DNA of 64,000 nucleotides from Astrocystis sublimbata (lineage: Eukaryota > Ascomycota > Sordariomycetes > Xylariales > Xylariaceae): contig JAJNNY010000028.1 of the NCBI GenBank assembly GCA_022453515.1, positions 248,001-312,000 on the forward strand, in the 5' to 3' direction. The stretch's first letter is position 1. Each line of letters starts with the position of its first letter. The position numbers and the translations under genes were made by a program. Under the pieces are notes generated by a model, which worked only from the letters and a program-made list of their open reading frames with translations, ran no database searches and had not been told where the DNA came from. Positions 32,127-43,179 of the stretch are shown piece by piece.

Positions 32127-32574
32127 AGTCAGCAAGCGATGTTGTTTTATCTAAGATAAAAGATGGAATAGTGAAAATGGAGCTATAGAACATGTCACGG
32201 GTATGCGCTCACTGCTTATACTTATATACCTCTTTCAGAAAGGATAAAGTTCAGAAAGATGTTCGTATTGGGACATGTTACTGTGTATAATCTAGTGTAC
32301 ACTGTGTCTTCCTTGTCAAGGCTCAACTCCACCTACAGCAGTCAAGGTGCACGTGTAGGTTGTACCTACCACACCTGTACATGCCCTTTCGAGGTGCTGT
32401 GGAAAAGTGTCAAGATCGCAATGGCCCAAACAGGTAGTTGTGGTTGTGCAGTGGCTCGTCATCTGCAACCCGACAACTTTAGTCCACGTCTCTCGTTTTG
32501 ATCCCTTCCACAACCACGACCCTTTCTGTCTTCTTTGAGTTTGGAGCGCAATATATCGACCACCTTTCGACGAG
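32127..32574. other. Divergent promoter between the Gfd2-like gene and SEC66
   Basis: Non-coding; a 448-bp gap between divergent starts. No RNA gene or repeat seen. Confidence 0.5.
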
Positions 32575-33455
32575 ATGTTTGAAATCGATTGGATGAGCCT
32601 AGCGCTCCCATTCGCGTACATCACCGTGCTCGGCGGATCCCTCTACACATTCTCGACCATCTACAGAAAACGGAAAATCGGTAGGTTTCGCCCCGGGCTA
32701 CCCTCTGTCTATTCACATGCACAAACCCTGAGCGACACCAGTGGCACCGACGATGCGATGGGATTTGAGAGCTGACATGACATGACACACTGCAGCGGAA
32801 AGCGCCAACCTAGAGCCATGGTTCCCCGCGCATCTGCAACGAAACATCTACCTGACGCTCCTGCACATGGAGCCCGAGGCGGGCCAGGAGAAGGCGCCCA
32901 AGATCCCCGATAGCGTTGTCCGAGCCGCGCTCCTGCGCCGAGCAGTAGAGGACATCCGCCGCATTATCCAAATCCGCACGTCGAAGCAGGCCCTTAACAC
33001 GTTACTGCAGAGAGGTAGTGTCGGCGAGGACTTGAACCAGAGATTCCTGGCGGCTGAGAAGGAGATTGAGGAAGAGTTGCGCGACGTTGTCAGCGAGGTA
33101 TGTTCCCTCCTCTCAAAAGGATATCCTTCCTGTTGCTCTCCAGTCACATGTCAGAAACAGCTACTGACTTTGTCTTTCGCGATAATAGGCCAATGCCCTC
33201 TCTCCAGGTTGGGGACAGTCGATCTTCCAATCCGCCAACGAGATAGCCGCCAACACGATCCTGCGCACGCGCCTAGAGGAGATCGAGGGCCGACTACCTG
33301 CGGACAAGCAATGGTGGGAGAAGCGGAGAGAGACGATCAAGGACGAGTTCATGAAGGAGCTGGACGAGGAATCGGCCAAGGGCGTTACTGACGACGAGGC
33401 CATCAGCGTCACCTCCGCCCCGGGCAGTGCCAAGAAGAAGAAGGGCAAGAAATAG
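32575..33455 (+). CDS. SEC66: Sec66 (Sec71), post-translational ER translocation subunit
   Basis: Three exons, 32575-32680, 32796-33097 and 33189-33455, give 224 aa. A luminal N-terminus and one membrane helix (residues ~8-28, ALPFAYITVLGGSLYTFSTIY) are followed by a cytosolic domain with ESANLEPWFPAHLQRNIYLTL, LLRRAVEDIRRIIQIR and the conserved ANALSPGWGQSIFQSANEI. This is the Sec66/Sec71 family, part of the Sec62/63 complex that imports fully made proteins into the ER through Sec61. The tail ends in a Lys-rich KKKKGKK. Exon phases close perfectly (the G|CG codon restores Ala). It lies downstream of, and divergent from, the Gfd2-like gene. Confidence 0.9.
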
Positions 33456-34434
33456 AGACGCTGATACCTTGACTAATTCATGGTGTCTGGGGGTGCTGCT
33501 TGATATGTGGGCAGTTTGCGGACTTTGTATAATACGGTACTCTTACTTCTACTCACATCACTACTACTACTGGCGAGGAGCTAGTCTGTCAGGGTTGGGA
33601 TTATGGGAGGTTGAACATACCATACCACGCTTGCGTCTGGCGTTCAGGCGCAGGTTTCTTGAGGCGATCCGGACATAGAAAATGCATTGTGTTTACATGT
33701 TTAGACAAGGTTGCAATTCTGACCCAAGGTTGCTCATAGGTTTCATCTATTGGCCGTGCTCCTGCGTACGGTATGAACTGACTGCTTTGAATTGGAAAGT
33801 GAAACCGAATATACCCTACCATCGCCACGAGGGATGAGGGCCGAAGCCACTTCGTACTACTAGCACGTGTAATTACCAGTACACGTTTCACGTTTCACGA
33901 ACAGTCCATAATATCACCATAGAAGGCATCTGATAACTAACGGTAGAGTATATCATCATCCTAGCATATTGAATGATGTCGTCACTTACGGTCTCAGAGA
34001 CATTCACATAGGAGCTGTGTCTAGCCACATGGCTGCCACCTAGCCTCATTACCTTCCAGGCGCATAAGATCGGCCGCCCACATAGACTCACTTATCCACT
34101 TGAGGTTAGGCAGGTATCCCGTAAGCTCAGTTAGCGGGCCTCGCGGGCTAAGGTCACCTAATCTAGTGGCCTTGCTACGGTGACGTTTACTTAGTATTGT
34201 TTCCTTGTTGGGACAGGTACGACTTGCCAAGCCAATTCCCATCTTCAAACTCGGTACTTTTCTGAGCTCATTGTTGCTTCGACTCGACAAACAGAGCGTT
34301 TGTTCCCATACCACCATACCAAACCGTAACAACAAATCACGAAATTAACAGGCCCAATGCGAACACCGACTATCTAGAAATTGTATGCAACCAGAACAAA
34401 CCTCACACCGGAAATCGCGATACACACACGAACC
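33456..34434. other. Intergenic region, no supported gene
   Basis: SEC66 3' flank and promoter of the splicing factor gene. Minus-strand open frames at 33601-34335 overlap, lack motifs and are not supported. Confidence 0.45.
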
Positions 34435-35700
34435 ATGGCCGACTCGGCGCCCCCATCACGTCTGCCGTTCCCCACGGACCCGGGAGAGTTTCGCAACGAC
34501 GACCGCATCTCCTTCTCGCGCGAAGACAACACCTACATCGGCGTGCTAGGCGACGGGTCCGAGTTCGAATGGGACAGACAACTTAAGCGGTGGATTCCCA
34601 TCTCGATCGACCAGGACCTGCTCGCGCAGCAACAGTCTGCGTACGGCGGCGCATCCGCATCCTCCACCGACGACCACAACAGCAACACCAGCGACCGGAA
34701 ACGGAAAAGCGACAACCCGCGCGGAGCGAGCAACAACAAGAGACAGAAGGCGAAGGCGCCTGCGGCCCCACGGCAGAACACAGCCGTGTACGTCACGGGC
34801 CTGCCGCTGGACGCGACGGTGGACGAGGTGCACGAGGTGTTTTCGCGCAAGTGCGGCGTCGTGGCCGAGGAGATCGACAGCGGTAGGCCGCGCATCAAGC
34901 TCTACACGGACGACAAGGGCAACCTGCAGGGCGACGGCCTGGTCGTCTTCTTCAAGCCGCAGAGCGTCGAGATGGCCATCATGCTGCTCGATGATACCGA
35001 TTTCAGGTATACGTCTTCGGGCCTTTCGAGCGGGCGCATGCGCGTGCAGGCTGCGGAGGCGAAGTATAAGAAGACGAATTACGATCTGGAGGGCGGGGAG
35101 GGGGGTGGTGGTGGTGGTGGTGGTGGTGGAGAGAAGGGGACCGAGGGCGGTGGTCATAATAATGGTAATGGTGGTGGTGGTGGTGGTAATGGTAATGGAA
35201 ACGGGAACAGCGAGCGCAGCAACGCCATAACAGGCGCCGGCAAGCCGCGCGACAAGGCGCGGGACCAGGACAAGCAGAAGGTCATCAAGCGCACGCAGAA
35301 GCTGGACGCGAAGCTCGCCGACTGGGACGACGACGAGGCCGACAGCCCCTTTGCGGCGCAGCTCGGGACGAATCTCCCCAAGGGCCGCCTCGTGGTGCTG
35401 CGCCACATGTTCACGCTGCGCGAGCTCGACGAGGACCCCGCCGCCCTGCTGGACATCAAAGAAGACATCCGCGACGAGTGCGCGAAGCTGGGCGCCGTCA
35501 CTAATGTCGTGCTGTACGATCTTGAGGAAGACGGCGTCGCCAGCGTCAAGTTTAAGACACCGGAGGCTGCGGCGGCGTGCGTGGACCTCATGGACGGGCG
35601 CGCGTTCGATGGCCGTACTGTTAGGGCCATGGTGGCCACGGGGAAGGAGAAGTATCGCCGCTCGGATAGGGATGCGCTTGTTGATGATAATGATGGTTGA
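34435..35700 (+). CDS. CUS2: Tat-SF1/Cus2-like splicing factor, two RRMs
   Basis: Single exon, 421 aa; the ATG at 34435 sits in an ACCATGG context. The N-terminus resembles the Tat-SF1 beginning (DNTYIGVLGDGSEFEWDRQLKRWIP). RRM1 spans ~residues 118-210 (AVYVTGLPLDATVDEV, GLVVFFKP); RRM2 (UHM type) spans ~315-405 (RLVVLRHMFTLRELDEDP, DGVASVKFKTPEAAAACVDLMDGRAFDGR). Cus2/HTATSF1 helps U2 snRNP assembly with SF3b1. Between them residues ~221-265 are a Gly/Asn low-complexity linker encoded largely by GGT repeats, then a basic stretch KRTQKLDAKLADWDDDEADSPF typical of the family. The first RRM lacks strong RNP aromatic signatures, as in relatives. Confidence 0.88.
   Translation: MADSAPPSRLPFPTDPGEFRNDDRISFSREDNTYIGVLGDGSEFEWDRQLKRWIPISIDQDLLAQQQSAYGGASASSTDDHNSNTSDRKRKSDNPRGASNNKRQKAKAPAAPRQNTAVYVTGLPLDATVDEVHEVFSRKCGVVAEEIDSGRPRIKLYTDDKGNLQGDGLVVFFKPQSVEMAIMLLDDTDFRYTSSGLSSGRMRVQAAEAKYKKTNYDLEGGEGGGGGGGGGGEKGTEGGGHNNGNGGGGGGNGNGNGNSERSNAITGAGKPRDKARDQDKQKVIKRTQKLDAKLADWDDDEADSPFAAQLGTNLPKGRLVVLRHMFTLRELDEDPAALLDIKEDIRDECAKLGAVTNVVLYDLEEDGVASVKFKTPEAAAACVDLMDGRAFDGRTVRAMVATGKEKYRRSDRDALVDDNDG
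35101..35190 (+). repeat. (GGT)n trinucleotide tracts coding for poly-Gly
   Basis: Two GGT runs at about 35104-35130 and 35170-35189, inside the linker of the Cus2-like gene. They are in frame, so copy-number change would lengthen or shorten the Gly linker without a frameshift. Confidence 0.85.
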
Positions 35701-36972
35701 GATGAGTGGTGGTGGGTTATGGAGAGAAGGTGGTGATTTAATCCATTAATTAAGATACCCTATGGCTCGCTCTACATTCCCTGGTATCGCAGCTTCGGTC
35801 TCGCCTGAACTGGGGATACTGGAGGCATACAGGGCCGTGGTCCAGGGCCACTCGTGAAATCGAAAGGTCATCAGGGACTAGGTAGTCGAGACTGGCATGA
35901 CCTTCACCCTTCGCACTACTGGTGAGGTAACATCTGAGATGCCAGGCGCTGAGCCCGACGACCAACACGGCATAGTCATTTGAAGCCATATACGGTGGTA
36001 GCCAAGTCATTTTGTTACTATCGAAAGAGAGAGACAGATTAGTAGTAGGTGCGCTTTGCGGATTCGTGCCCAGTCGGTCCAACAAGCCTGCAGTGCTGGG
36101 AAACACCACGATTAAGCCAGGGGTTGCCATGTCCTTGCTCTTCAAGTGACCAGAGCATATCGTGGGGTGGGGTATGTATCTATCCAGATACTTGGAATGG
36201 GCAGCAGTAATCCAGGTAGGACACAGCATAGCCAAAACCCCTTCTAGTTACGAAGTGGTTACAAGCAAGGACAAAGTACTCACTTGGGAGCCCTTTCATA
36301 TGTTAGTTGTGATCGCAACCGTAGAAAAATGCACGTAATTGCCGCTGCCGCTCCACGTGAGACATGCCGATTACAACAGTCTGAAGTTGTTAACAATCGA
36401 GGATATGGTATTTCTTGCTCATATGCACAGTGATAATCAAACACCACCATTGAAGACTCTGGCGCAAAAATTCTCATCCAGAATGCGAACCTGCCATCGC
36501 CATCACCTATCTCCAATCGCCATCCCCATTTCTCTTTTCCGATCATGTCATGAGTCCAAGTGAGAATCCTCGAAGATCTCAGGATATCCTTCTCCCGTAT
36601 GAGGTTTCGAAAAAAAAAACATAATTACAAATAGGTATGTTACGCCGGGCGCCGCCTGTTCTTGAGTCGTCCTCCGACCAGCCCAGCCCAGCCCAGCCCA
36701 GCCAACGCCTGAAAATTCGTCATCTGAACTTTAACTGTCATGTACGTAATGCCGTATATACCCTCTGCTCGTTGGATGGCTGAGATATACAATCACAAGT
36801 TGTGAAGGAGAGGGGGAAAAATTCGAAATGAGCCAGCCCTATGCTACCACCTATGCAAGTTCGAAAATGCAGCCGCAGCCGAGTCATGATGTCAAAACGC
36901 ATAGTCGTCCGCCGTTAACGCGCTGTCCCGCTCAAATGCAGAAGCAAAGCTAAAAAACCAGAGCTTTATCAT
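35701..36972. other. Intergenic region, no firmly supported gene
   Basis: A minus-strand open frame (35750-36229 from an ATG) and another at 36280-36546 show no family motifs. A poly-A tract lies at ~36609-36619 and a CAGCC tandem repeat at ~36679-36703. Confidence 0.4.
36679..36703. repeat. Short tandem repeat (CAGCC)x5
   Basis: Five consecutive 5-bp units in non-coding DNA downstream of the DUF3405 gene. Confidence 0.8.
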
Positions 36973-39654
36973 TTAAGCAGCGGGGTCCGACTCGGGGATC
37001 TTGGTCTCAGGTACTATCTCCTCGACGGGTAACTGGACATCCTTGACGGGGTGGAGCAGCATAGGCGGGAGACACATTCTTCCCTCACCACCGCGCATCT
37101 CCTCGATGCTTGTGTCGTTCTTGCTCTGGTCCACGACAAGTTCCCATTCCTCGCCGCCAACATTTTCGACCGACAGGCCGAGCCAGCGGCGGTACAGGTC
37201 GGGCGAGAATGCGTTGCGGTAGAACCAAGTCAGACCTTCGAGGTTGTGCTCGCGGTCGCCGAAGACGGAAGATCGTGACCCACCGGTGGCGCCGTTCTTG
37301 CCATTGTTCAGCGTCTGCGCGAGCACCTCGGTTGGCCACTCGCGGTCGATGTACACCGGGTGCGGGACGTACACGGCCTTGAAGCCGTGCTGCAGCGCCA
37401 CCGTGCCGGGCCACATCTCGGGGAACGCGTGGTGCTTCAGGAAGGCGGTCTCTTTGTGCATGGTTAGCAGCAGAGTGCGCGACAAGCGTGAGGCGGTGAT
37501 GATTTGTGCGCGACGCGGGGGCTTGCCGATCCCGTCGGCCTCGTTATAACCGGTGATGTCGTCGGACAGGCCCCACGTGGTACGTTCGGGGTCGAACATG
37601 GGGTTCAGGGTGATGAAATCAGCTTCGTCGCCTACGCCCCATACGTACTTGTCCTTCTCATAAGAGGTAGGCGGTACGGGGTCGTTGTCCGGTTCAAGCC
37701 AGTCCTTCGGGTCTTTGGCGCGCTCTGGGCCCCAGATGGGCTTATCGCCGATGTTCGAGTCCTTCTCATGGCCCGGTACGCCGTCCCAGATATTGTCGGC
37801 GCCCTTAACGCCGATCTCCGTCTGCACTCGGGACATCTGCTTGAAGTCTTCCCATGATCCGTGCACAGAGGGTACGTAGAATCTGGAGTTGCGTTCCCAC
37901 AACCCCTTGCGCGGTTGCTCCTTGGCCCATTTCTCCATCTTCGAGAACAGGTCATAGTAATGACCGGTATAGCGGATGTCCATCTCCCATTGCCAGTAGT
38001 AATCGTACTCTGGATGCATGTAGGCGAAATACTGCATGGCCATCTGCAGACCACGGTAAACACCGTGAACGGGTAGGTCCGGGCCGCGGGCCCAGAGGTC
38101 AAAGATACCCTGGTAAAGAGCCAGCATCTGGGTTTCTGTCCACAAGGTAACGAGGCCACGGAACTCCGCGGGAATTGCTTCGTCGATTCGGCGCTTGTAG
38201 ACGTTCGAATCGGCCCAGATCGGGTGGGCCGCATCGTTCTTAACCTGTACGAGCAGGTGAACGTCATAACGGCCTCCTGTAGCTAACACGAGTTCAGTGA
38301 TCAGGGAGCGCATGTTCATGACATCCTCTTCCCTCCACAAGAACTCGTCCCAGCAGCGCACGACAACGGCTGTCCTTGGCAAGACATTGCCCTTGGCTCC
38401 CTTGGGTTTTTCTTCCATGACTGGAACGGCTGGGGTGCTGGCCTCGGTATCTCCAACATCTGGTACCGGGGTCTCGTCCAAGGGATCTTCGGGGGTAACC
38501 TTTTCATCCGGGATGGTGTGCCCCTTGGGGATCTCGCTCTCAGGTACAATGTCCCGGTTAGCAAGGACCTTGGGAGAAATGATGTCGTCGACAAAGAATC
38601 CATGTGGGGTGGGCTGTCTGTCTGGAAGAGGCTTGTAACGCTCAGCATTGGCTTTATAACACCGTTGCTGAGCCTCGGCCCAGTTCATGGATCTCCAATC
38701 GACCCGCGGTACGGTTTGCCAGGTGGACTCGGATCCTTCCCTGTCGCCATGCTCTCCAGTGCCAAACCCACCAGTTCTCGTTGAGTATCCAAGACCGTAG
38801 GCACCATATCTGCCATAACGCTCGAAGCATATATCTTCAGGGAAGCCAAAAATGTCATGAGCACCCAAAACAGGTTCTGGGAAGCCACTTGTCCGTCCCT
38901 CGTAGTAGCGAATAGGAGGCACCCGAACCTTGTGATCGCTGTCCAGAAAGCAGGCCTTGATGGGTTCAGGCTTGGTCTGGAAAACGCTCTTGGGGTGTGC
39001 GTCGAATTCTTTGCTTGGGCCGATGCCTCGTGCGAGAGCTTCACCAGACTTGGGAGTCGTGGCAACCTTGGGAAGCTTATCCAGGGCCACTTCATCCTCG
39101 GCACGTGGGTATTCAGGCTTGTTCTCGCTCACGGAGACGAGGGTCCTTATACCTCCATAGTACCTAGTGAGCTTTGGATAGGCCTCCCAAATATGGGGTG
39201 GACTGGGCTTTTTCGTCGTCGTGCCATCGGCATGAGCTCTGTTCTCGTTGTGGCTCGCGCGGGCCAATGTCAAAATTAACAGGATTATGAAGGACACAAG
39301 GCCGAAGCAAAGATATCGGATCACTTTGTTAGGTAAGCGATAGAAGTATGGCCTTCCTGGTCCCCGTGATATGGGCAGGCGCGGTTTCGACAGAATGGGA
39401 ACGGCAAGCGAGGTGGAAGTGGATGTGTGACGGGAGTTGCCTGTGCCCGGTGACGACGTGGTGGAGTACTCGTCGTAGTCGGAGTCATCGTAGGAGTCGT
39501 TGTCGAGGCGCTCTCTACTCGGGGTGCGATTGCGAGGCTTCTCGTTGTATATGGGGAGGGTCGAGTTGTTGCCATGCCGAGAGCGGCCCCCCGAGTTCCA
39601 TGGCAGACGGCCAGCCATGTTCAGGCGCCGCCGCGAGCTGCTGCTGAACGACAT
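36973..39654 (-). CDS. DUF3405 type II membrane protein, putative glycosyltransferase
   Basis: Single exon, 893 aa from the ATG at 39654; 83 further in-frame codons upstream are low-quality and were excluded. Residues 1-110 are a cytosolic Ser/Arg-rich tail, residues ~111-132 one membrane helix (YLCFGLVSFIILLILTLA), and the rest luminal. The DUF3405 domain covers most of the luminal part: KACFLDSDHKVRVPPIRYYEGR, TAVVVRCWDEFLWREEDVMNMRSLITEL, and the DXD-like, Tyr/Trp-rich stretch PEYDYYWQWEMDIRYTGHYYDLF typical of family A glycosyltransferase folds. The family is fungal and mostly uncharacterised, so transferase activity is inference from topology and the acidic motif. A long leader (39655-41559) lies upstream. 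Confidence 0.85.
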   Translation of the reverse strand: MSFSSSSRRRLNMAGRLPWNSGGRSRHGNNSTLPIYNEKPRNRTPSRERLDNDSYDDSDYDEYSTTSSPGTGNSRHTSTSTSLAVPILSKPRLPISRGPGRPYFYRLPNKVIRYLCFGLVSFIILLILTLARASHNENRAHADGTTTKKPSPPHIWEAYPKLTRYYGGIRTLVSVSENKPEYPRAEDEVALDKLPKVATTPKSGEALARGIGPSKEFDAHPKSVFQTKPEPIKACFLDSDHKVRVPPIRYYEGRTSGFPEPVLGAHDIFGFPEDICFERYGRYGAYGLGYSTRTGGFGTGEHGDREGSESTWQTVPRVDWRSMNWAEAQQRCYKANAERYKPLPDRQPTPHGFFVDDIISPKVLANRDIVPESEIPKGHTIPDEKVTPEDPLDETPVPDVGDTEASTPAVPVMEEKPKGAKGNVLPRTAVVVRCWDEFLWREEDVMNMRSLITELVLATGGRYDVHLLVQVKNDAAHPIWADSNVYKRRIDEAIPAEFRGLVTLWTETQMLALYQGIFDLWARGPDLPVHGVYRGLQMAMQYFAYMHPEYDYYWQWEMDIRYTGHYYDLFSKMEKWAKEQPRKGLWERNSRFYVPSVHGSWEDFKQMSRVQTEIGVKGADNIWDGVPGHEKDSNIGDKPIWGPERAKDPKDWLEPDNDPVPPTSYEKDKYVWGVGDEADFITLNPMFDPERTTWGLSDDITGYNEADGIGKPPRRAQIITASRLSRTLLLTMHKETAFLKHHAFPEMWPGTVALQHGFKAVYVPHPVYIDREWPTEVLAQTLNNGKNGATGGSRSSVFGDREHNLEGLTWFYRNAFSPDLYRRWLGLSVENVGGEEWELVVDQSKNDTSIEEMRGGEGRMCLPPMLLHPVKDVQLPVEEIVPETKIPESDPAA

Positions 39655-41559
39655 GATTAGGATTATACGCACAAGATGGGTGGTTTTGGCATGGCTGGGA
39701 CACAAAGAGAAGGAGGTGAACACACCGGTTTCGAATGCAACGAGCCCGACGGCCTCAATGCAGTGCCCTCTCAACAGAGTTGCCAACGACGGTAATAATG
39801 ACGGCGGCGTTGCGACAAGAATAGCAGCGAGCGGTTCGAGGCGACAGTACTGTACAGTATGCGCTCCGCACTGGCAGATAAAGAATGACGGATGCAGATG
39901 CACGATGGCAGAATCATATGCGCATGAACCCTAAATGCGGGAGAAGGCAGAGGAGAAGCTTAAAGCAGAGCTTAACGTGGTATCTCTCGAGACCGAACGA
40001 CAGGTACGAGATGCAAGGTCCAAGGTCCAAGGATAAGGCAAGTTGGCCGGGGATAACAAGATTCAAAGATGGCAGACAAGGGGGTTGCCAGAATGCCCGA
40101 TTAGGAGCCGGCAGAACAAGGAAAATCAACAGCGAAAAGCGAAATTGCTCCACTGCTACCTCATCATCTTGCCAGTCTCGCCAGTGAGTGTGGTTACTGC
40201 CTGGGCAGTGGAGGTTCAGTGGTCACTGCTGCCGCCATCAATCAACAACCAGCCTGGGCGCAGCCACTCAGAGCCTGCCAGGCCCACCCGCCCCCATTGC
40301 CACGAGCAACCGGCACCCGGCGAGACATCTGACTGGTCTGCATCGGGCGGGCATGGGTACCTGCGCCAAGCCGCTAAACCCATCAGATCCACGTGCATGC
40401 GTCTCACCAAGATTTGACGTCGTCATCAGATACATCGGTACTTACCGCAAACATGCTCCCTACCTCGCCGACGCCTACATGTACCTCATGCCTCATTGAT
40501 GCGTGATGTTTCACCGTCCTGAATCAGCGTGTGAGATACTCCAACATTGGACGACGTTCGCGGACCTTTGACATTCTGCATTCTGCATTTCAATTAGCAT
40601 GTTTCCAGTAAAGTCAGATTGATGCTCATGCCATCAATACTAGATGTTAGTAAGTACACTGTACAATACTCATCATGTCTGCGTAGCACCGGGTTCGTAT
40701 GGGACATCACGATCTCTGCTCTTACGAATACATTCCTCCTATTAACACCGCATCGGTCGTCGGATACCAATTTGGTGTAATCCATGATGTCTTGCTTGCC
40801 TCGGATTCGGATTTTGCATTGCGACCTTGTGAGCTGAGCTGAGCCCGTACGAGCTGAGTCATCTGTCGTACCAATGAGCCTCCACGGTTGCCGTACATGA
40901 CATGGGCGCGATGCTGTGCACGCAGCGACTCACCGATTGACAATTGATTGGCCCGGATGAAGCTGCGAGACAGATGCCTCAACCCCTATTTTGGTGCCTT
41001 CCACAAGCCAATCACCATGTTCACACAGCCTCAGCGTCGCAAATAGAGGACCTGCTAAGTTGGTTCGGCTTTTATTGGGGCTATGAGAACGAAAGTTAAT
41101 CCCGGCTGTGCCCGGCTCTACCATTTTCTATATTTACCTTCGTTCATGAATTCATTCGTCATTCATAGCCATTCGCTTTCAGCAGTGTCCTATTCGGCTT
41201 TCAGTCCCTTTATCGCCACGACGAGGTAACGTCGTCATATCGATATTCTCGCCGCTGCGCCTAGTCTAATGATCACAAGTAGTTTTACATTCCTACACTT
41301 CCGTCCTTGAACCCTCGCGCCGGTTTTTTTAAGCCATCGTAGTTAGCCCTCCCTCAGGCGAGATCACATAGCCTATCATATCCATACGACTGACATCAAA
41401 TGCTTTCTCATATAGTGTTCCAAAGTGCCTCGGCTGTGTTCACGGCAATAGAGGTTGAGTCGTGTGACATGGTCGGTAAATTGAGAAATTGTCAAAATGA
41501 AGCAACTATTGACATACGAGGAACCTGGAAGTGTCCGAAGATATCTCCTCAACTCTATC
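39655..41559. other. Long intergenic region, no supported gene
   Basis: About 1.9 kb: promoter and probably 5' UTR of the DUF3405 gene, then AT-richer sequence before the 3' end of the cyclase-family gene. Open frames are short and motif-free. Confidence 0.45.
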
Positions 41560-42641
41560 CTAGAAAAGGGCCAACGCATTAGGCGGACTGGCAATGCTCC
41601 CCGAGACGTTCAGAGGCACACTTGTCAAAACAAACGAATAGCGACCAAGAGCCTTGCATTTCTCGGACAGTGCTTCCAGATCCCACAGCTCGCCAATGTG
41701 CATGCCAAAAAATGACAGAAGATACTGATGGAGTGCTGTGTGACCTCGACCATTAGTGCTCATGTTTCCATTTGAGTGGGTGATGAAAACTTACGCATAT
41801 CAGTTATATTGCCAGGGGTGCCGTCCTCTTTCAAGGGAGGCATTGTTTCTAGAGCGATTGCATCGCTCGCCACCGCCGAAAAGCGCTTGTTCCAAAACCA
41901 ACGGGCCGTCTTTTCGCTGCCTTCCAAGCCGACATAGGTCCCCGTACTTAACAGATCGCCTTGAAAGTCGGCAGAAGCGGCGTCCAACTCGGCAGTGAAC
42001 CCCGTTCGAATGATCAAGATATCACCTTGTTTGAACTCTGTGCCTTGGAACCTCGCTACATCCTCGAGCTCCTCAATCGAGATGCGCTTGTCCGAGAAGC
42101 ATCCGTACTTGGCGCCCTTAGCTTCCGAGTATGCGAGATAGTCAAGCAAGACGCCGCGGCCCACGAGACCACCTCGGCCGTGCCATTGCTCTAGCGTGGG
42201 AAGCTCAGAGTTGTTAAGTTCTCTCGAAGGCCGCTCAAAATCCTCCTTCGTCGATACATTGCCGTTGTAGCCGCAGCCCGTCTCCTGGTGCTTGAAGTGG
42301 ACGAGCGAGTCCCACTGGGAAGAAGCCTGCGTGTTGAACTCGAGCTCATCATCGAAGCCCCTCACGCCACCCAGCTGCTCTTCGCCTCGGATCACTTTGT
42401 GCACGACTGCTTTCCGTGCGAATCCGGGTTTCGATATGGCGTCCAAGGGCCAGTTCATCGACACCGAGGTCCCTTCGGTTAGCTCTTTGTACGCTTCTCT
42501 GACAGTGGATGGGTCGAGGAAGTTGAGACATCCAAGAGTGTCTTTCTTCCCGCCCCGGTCGAAGATGCCCCATGCACATCCATGTGGCATGCCTTCCACT
42601 GGAGGCAGGTCATCGTAGTCTGGGACGGTGAGGTGAGGCAT
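41560..42641 (-). CDS. Cyclase-family (kynurenine-formamidase-like fold) metal-dependent hydrolase
   Basis: Two exons, 41795-42641 and 41560-41735, give 340 aa; the junction ATG C|CA restores DMPLHQYLLSFFGMHIGELWDLEAL, the usual C-terminus. The central metal region reads QASSQWDSLVHFKHQETGCGYNG, the fungal variant of the HxGTHxDxxxH motif. HGRGGLVGRGVLLDYLAY and QGDILIIRTGFT are also conserved. Bacterial and plant relatives include formamidases and isatin hydrolases; most fungal members have no known substrate. The N-terminus (PDYDDLPPVEGMPHGCAWGIFD) is complete from the ATG at 42641. It is tail-to-head with the GT25 gene on the same strand. Confidence 0.88.
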
Positions 42642-43179
42642 TGCTGAGTACAGACTCTTGGGCAAGAGGTTTTCGAGGTGAGGATTTTGGAACAGTCTAC
42701 AGGTGGCACCTGCTACACATATATATATCAATCACCAAGCAGAGACTGATTTGTATTGATGTCTATATTTGCTGCCATAAGGTTTGCGGGGTAATCTAGC
42801 ATTGTCGCACTCCGTGTGCTGTGGTGAAACCTGCGATACGGAGAAGGCGGGCTTGGAGAGTCGGGATAACACGGCACTTCCAATCGTTCAGGATCGTCGA
42901 CTATACTGTAAGCAAAATGGTATATCCCCCGCATGTGATACAGACCACGAGCAGGTAGTGGTGATACTACCGTAGCATTCCAATGGAGAAAGTGTCGCAC
43001 GATATTGGCGTATCGAGTCAGTTGTGGCCTCATAATGGACTACAAAGTGCCAAGTTCGGGTTTCCGACATCGCGAATCCGTTTCTGCCGTATTAGAAGAA
43101 GCTTCAAAACTAGTATTACAATGCGCCTGAAGATGGCCGACACCCGATCACGTACAAACTCCTTTCCGTTAACACTCAA
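42642..43179. other. Intergenic region, no supported gene
   Basis: Promoter of the cyclase-family gene and 3' flank of the GT25 gene, on the same strand. A short (AT)n run lies at ~42718-42728. Confidence 0.45.

Noticed and set aside
34546..35406. Long minus-strand open frame (286 codons) antisense to the Cus2-like gene
   Set aside because: Composition is Leu/Val/Thr/Arg repeats that mirror the GC-rich sense coding sequence; it is an antisense shadow.
35750..36229. Minus-strand open frame of ~159 codons downstream of the Cus2-like gene
   Set aside because: No recognisable motif, weak amino-acid pattern and no convincing upstream exon.
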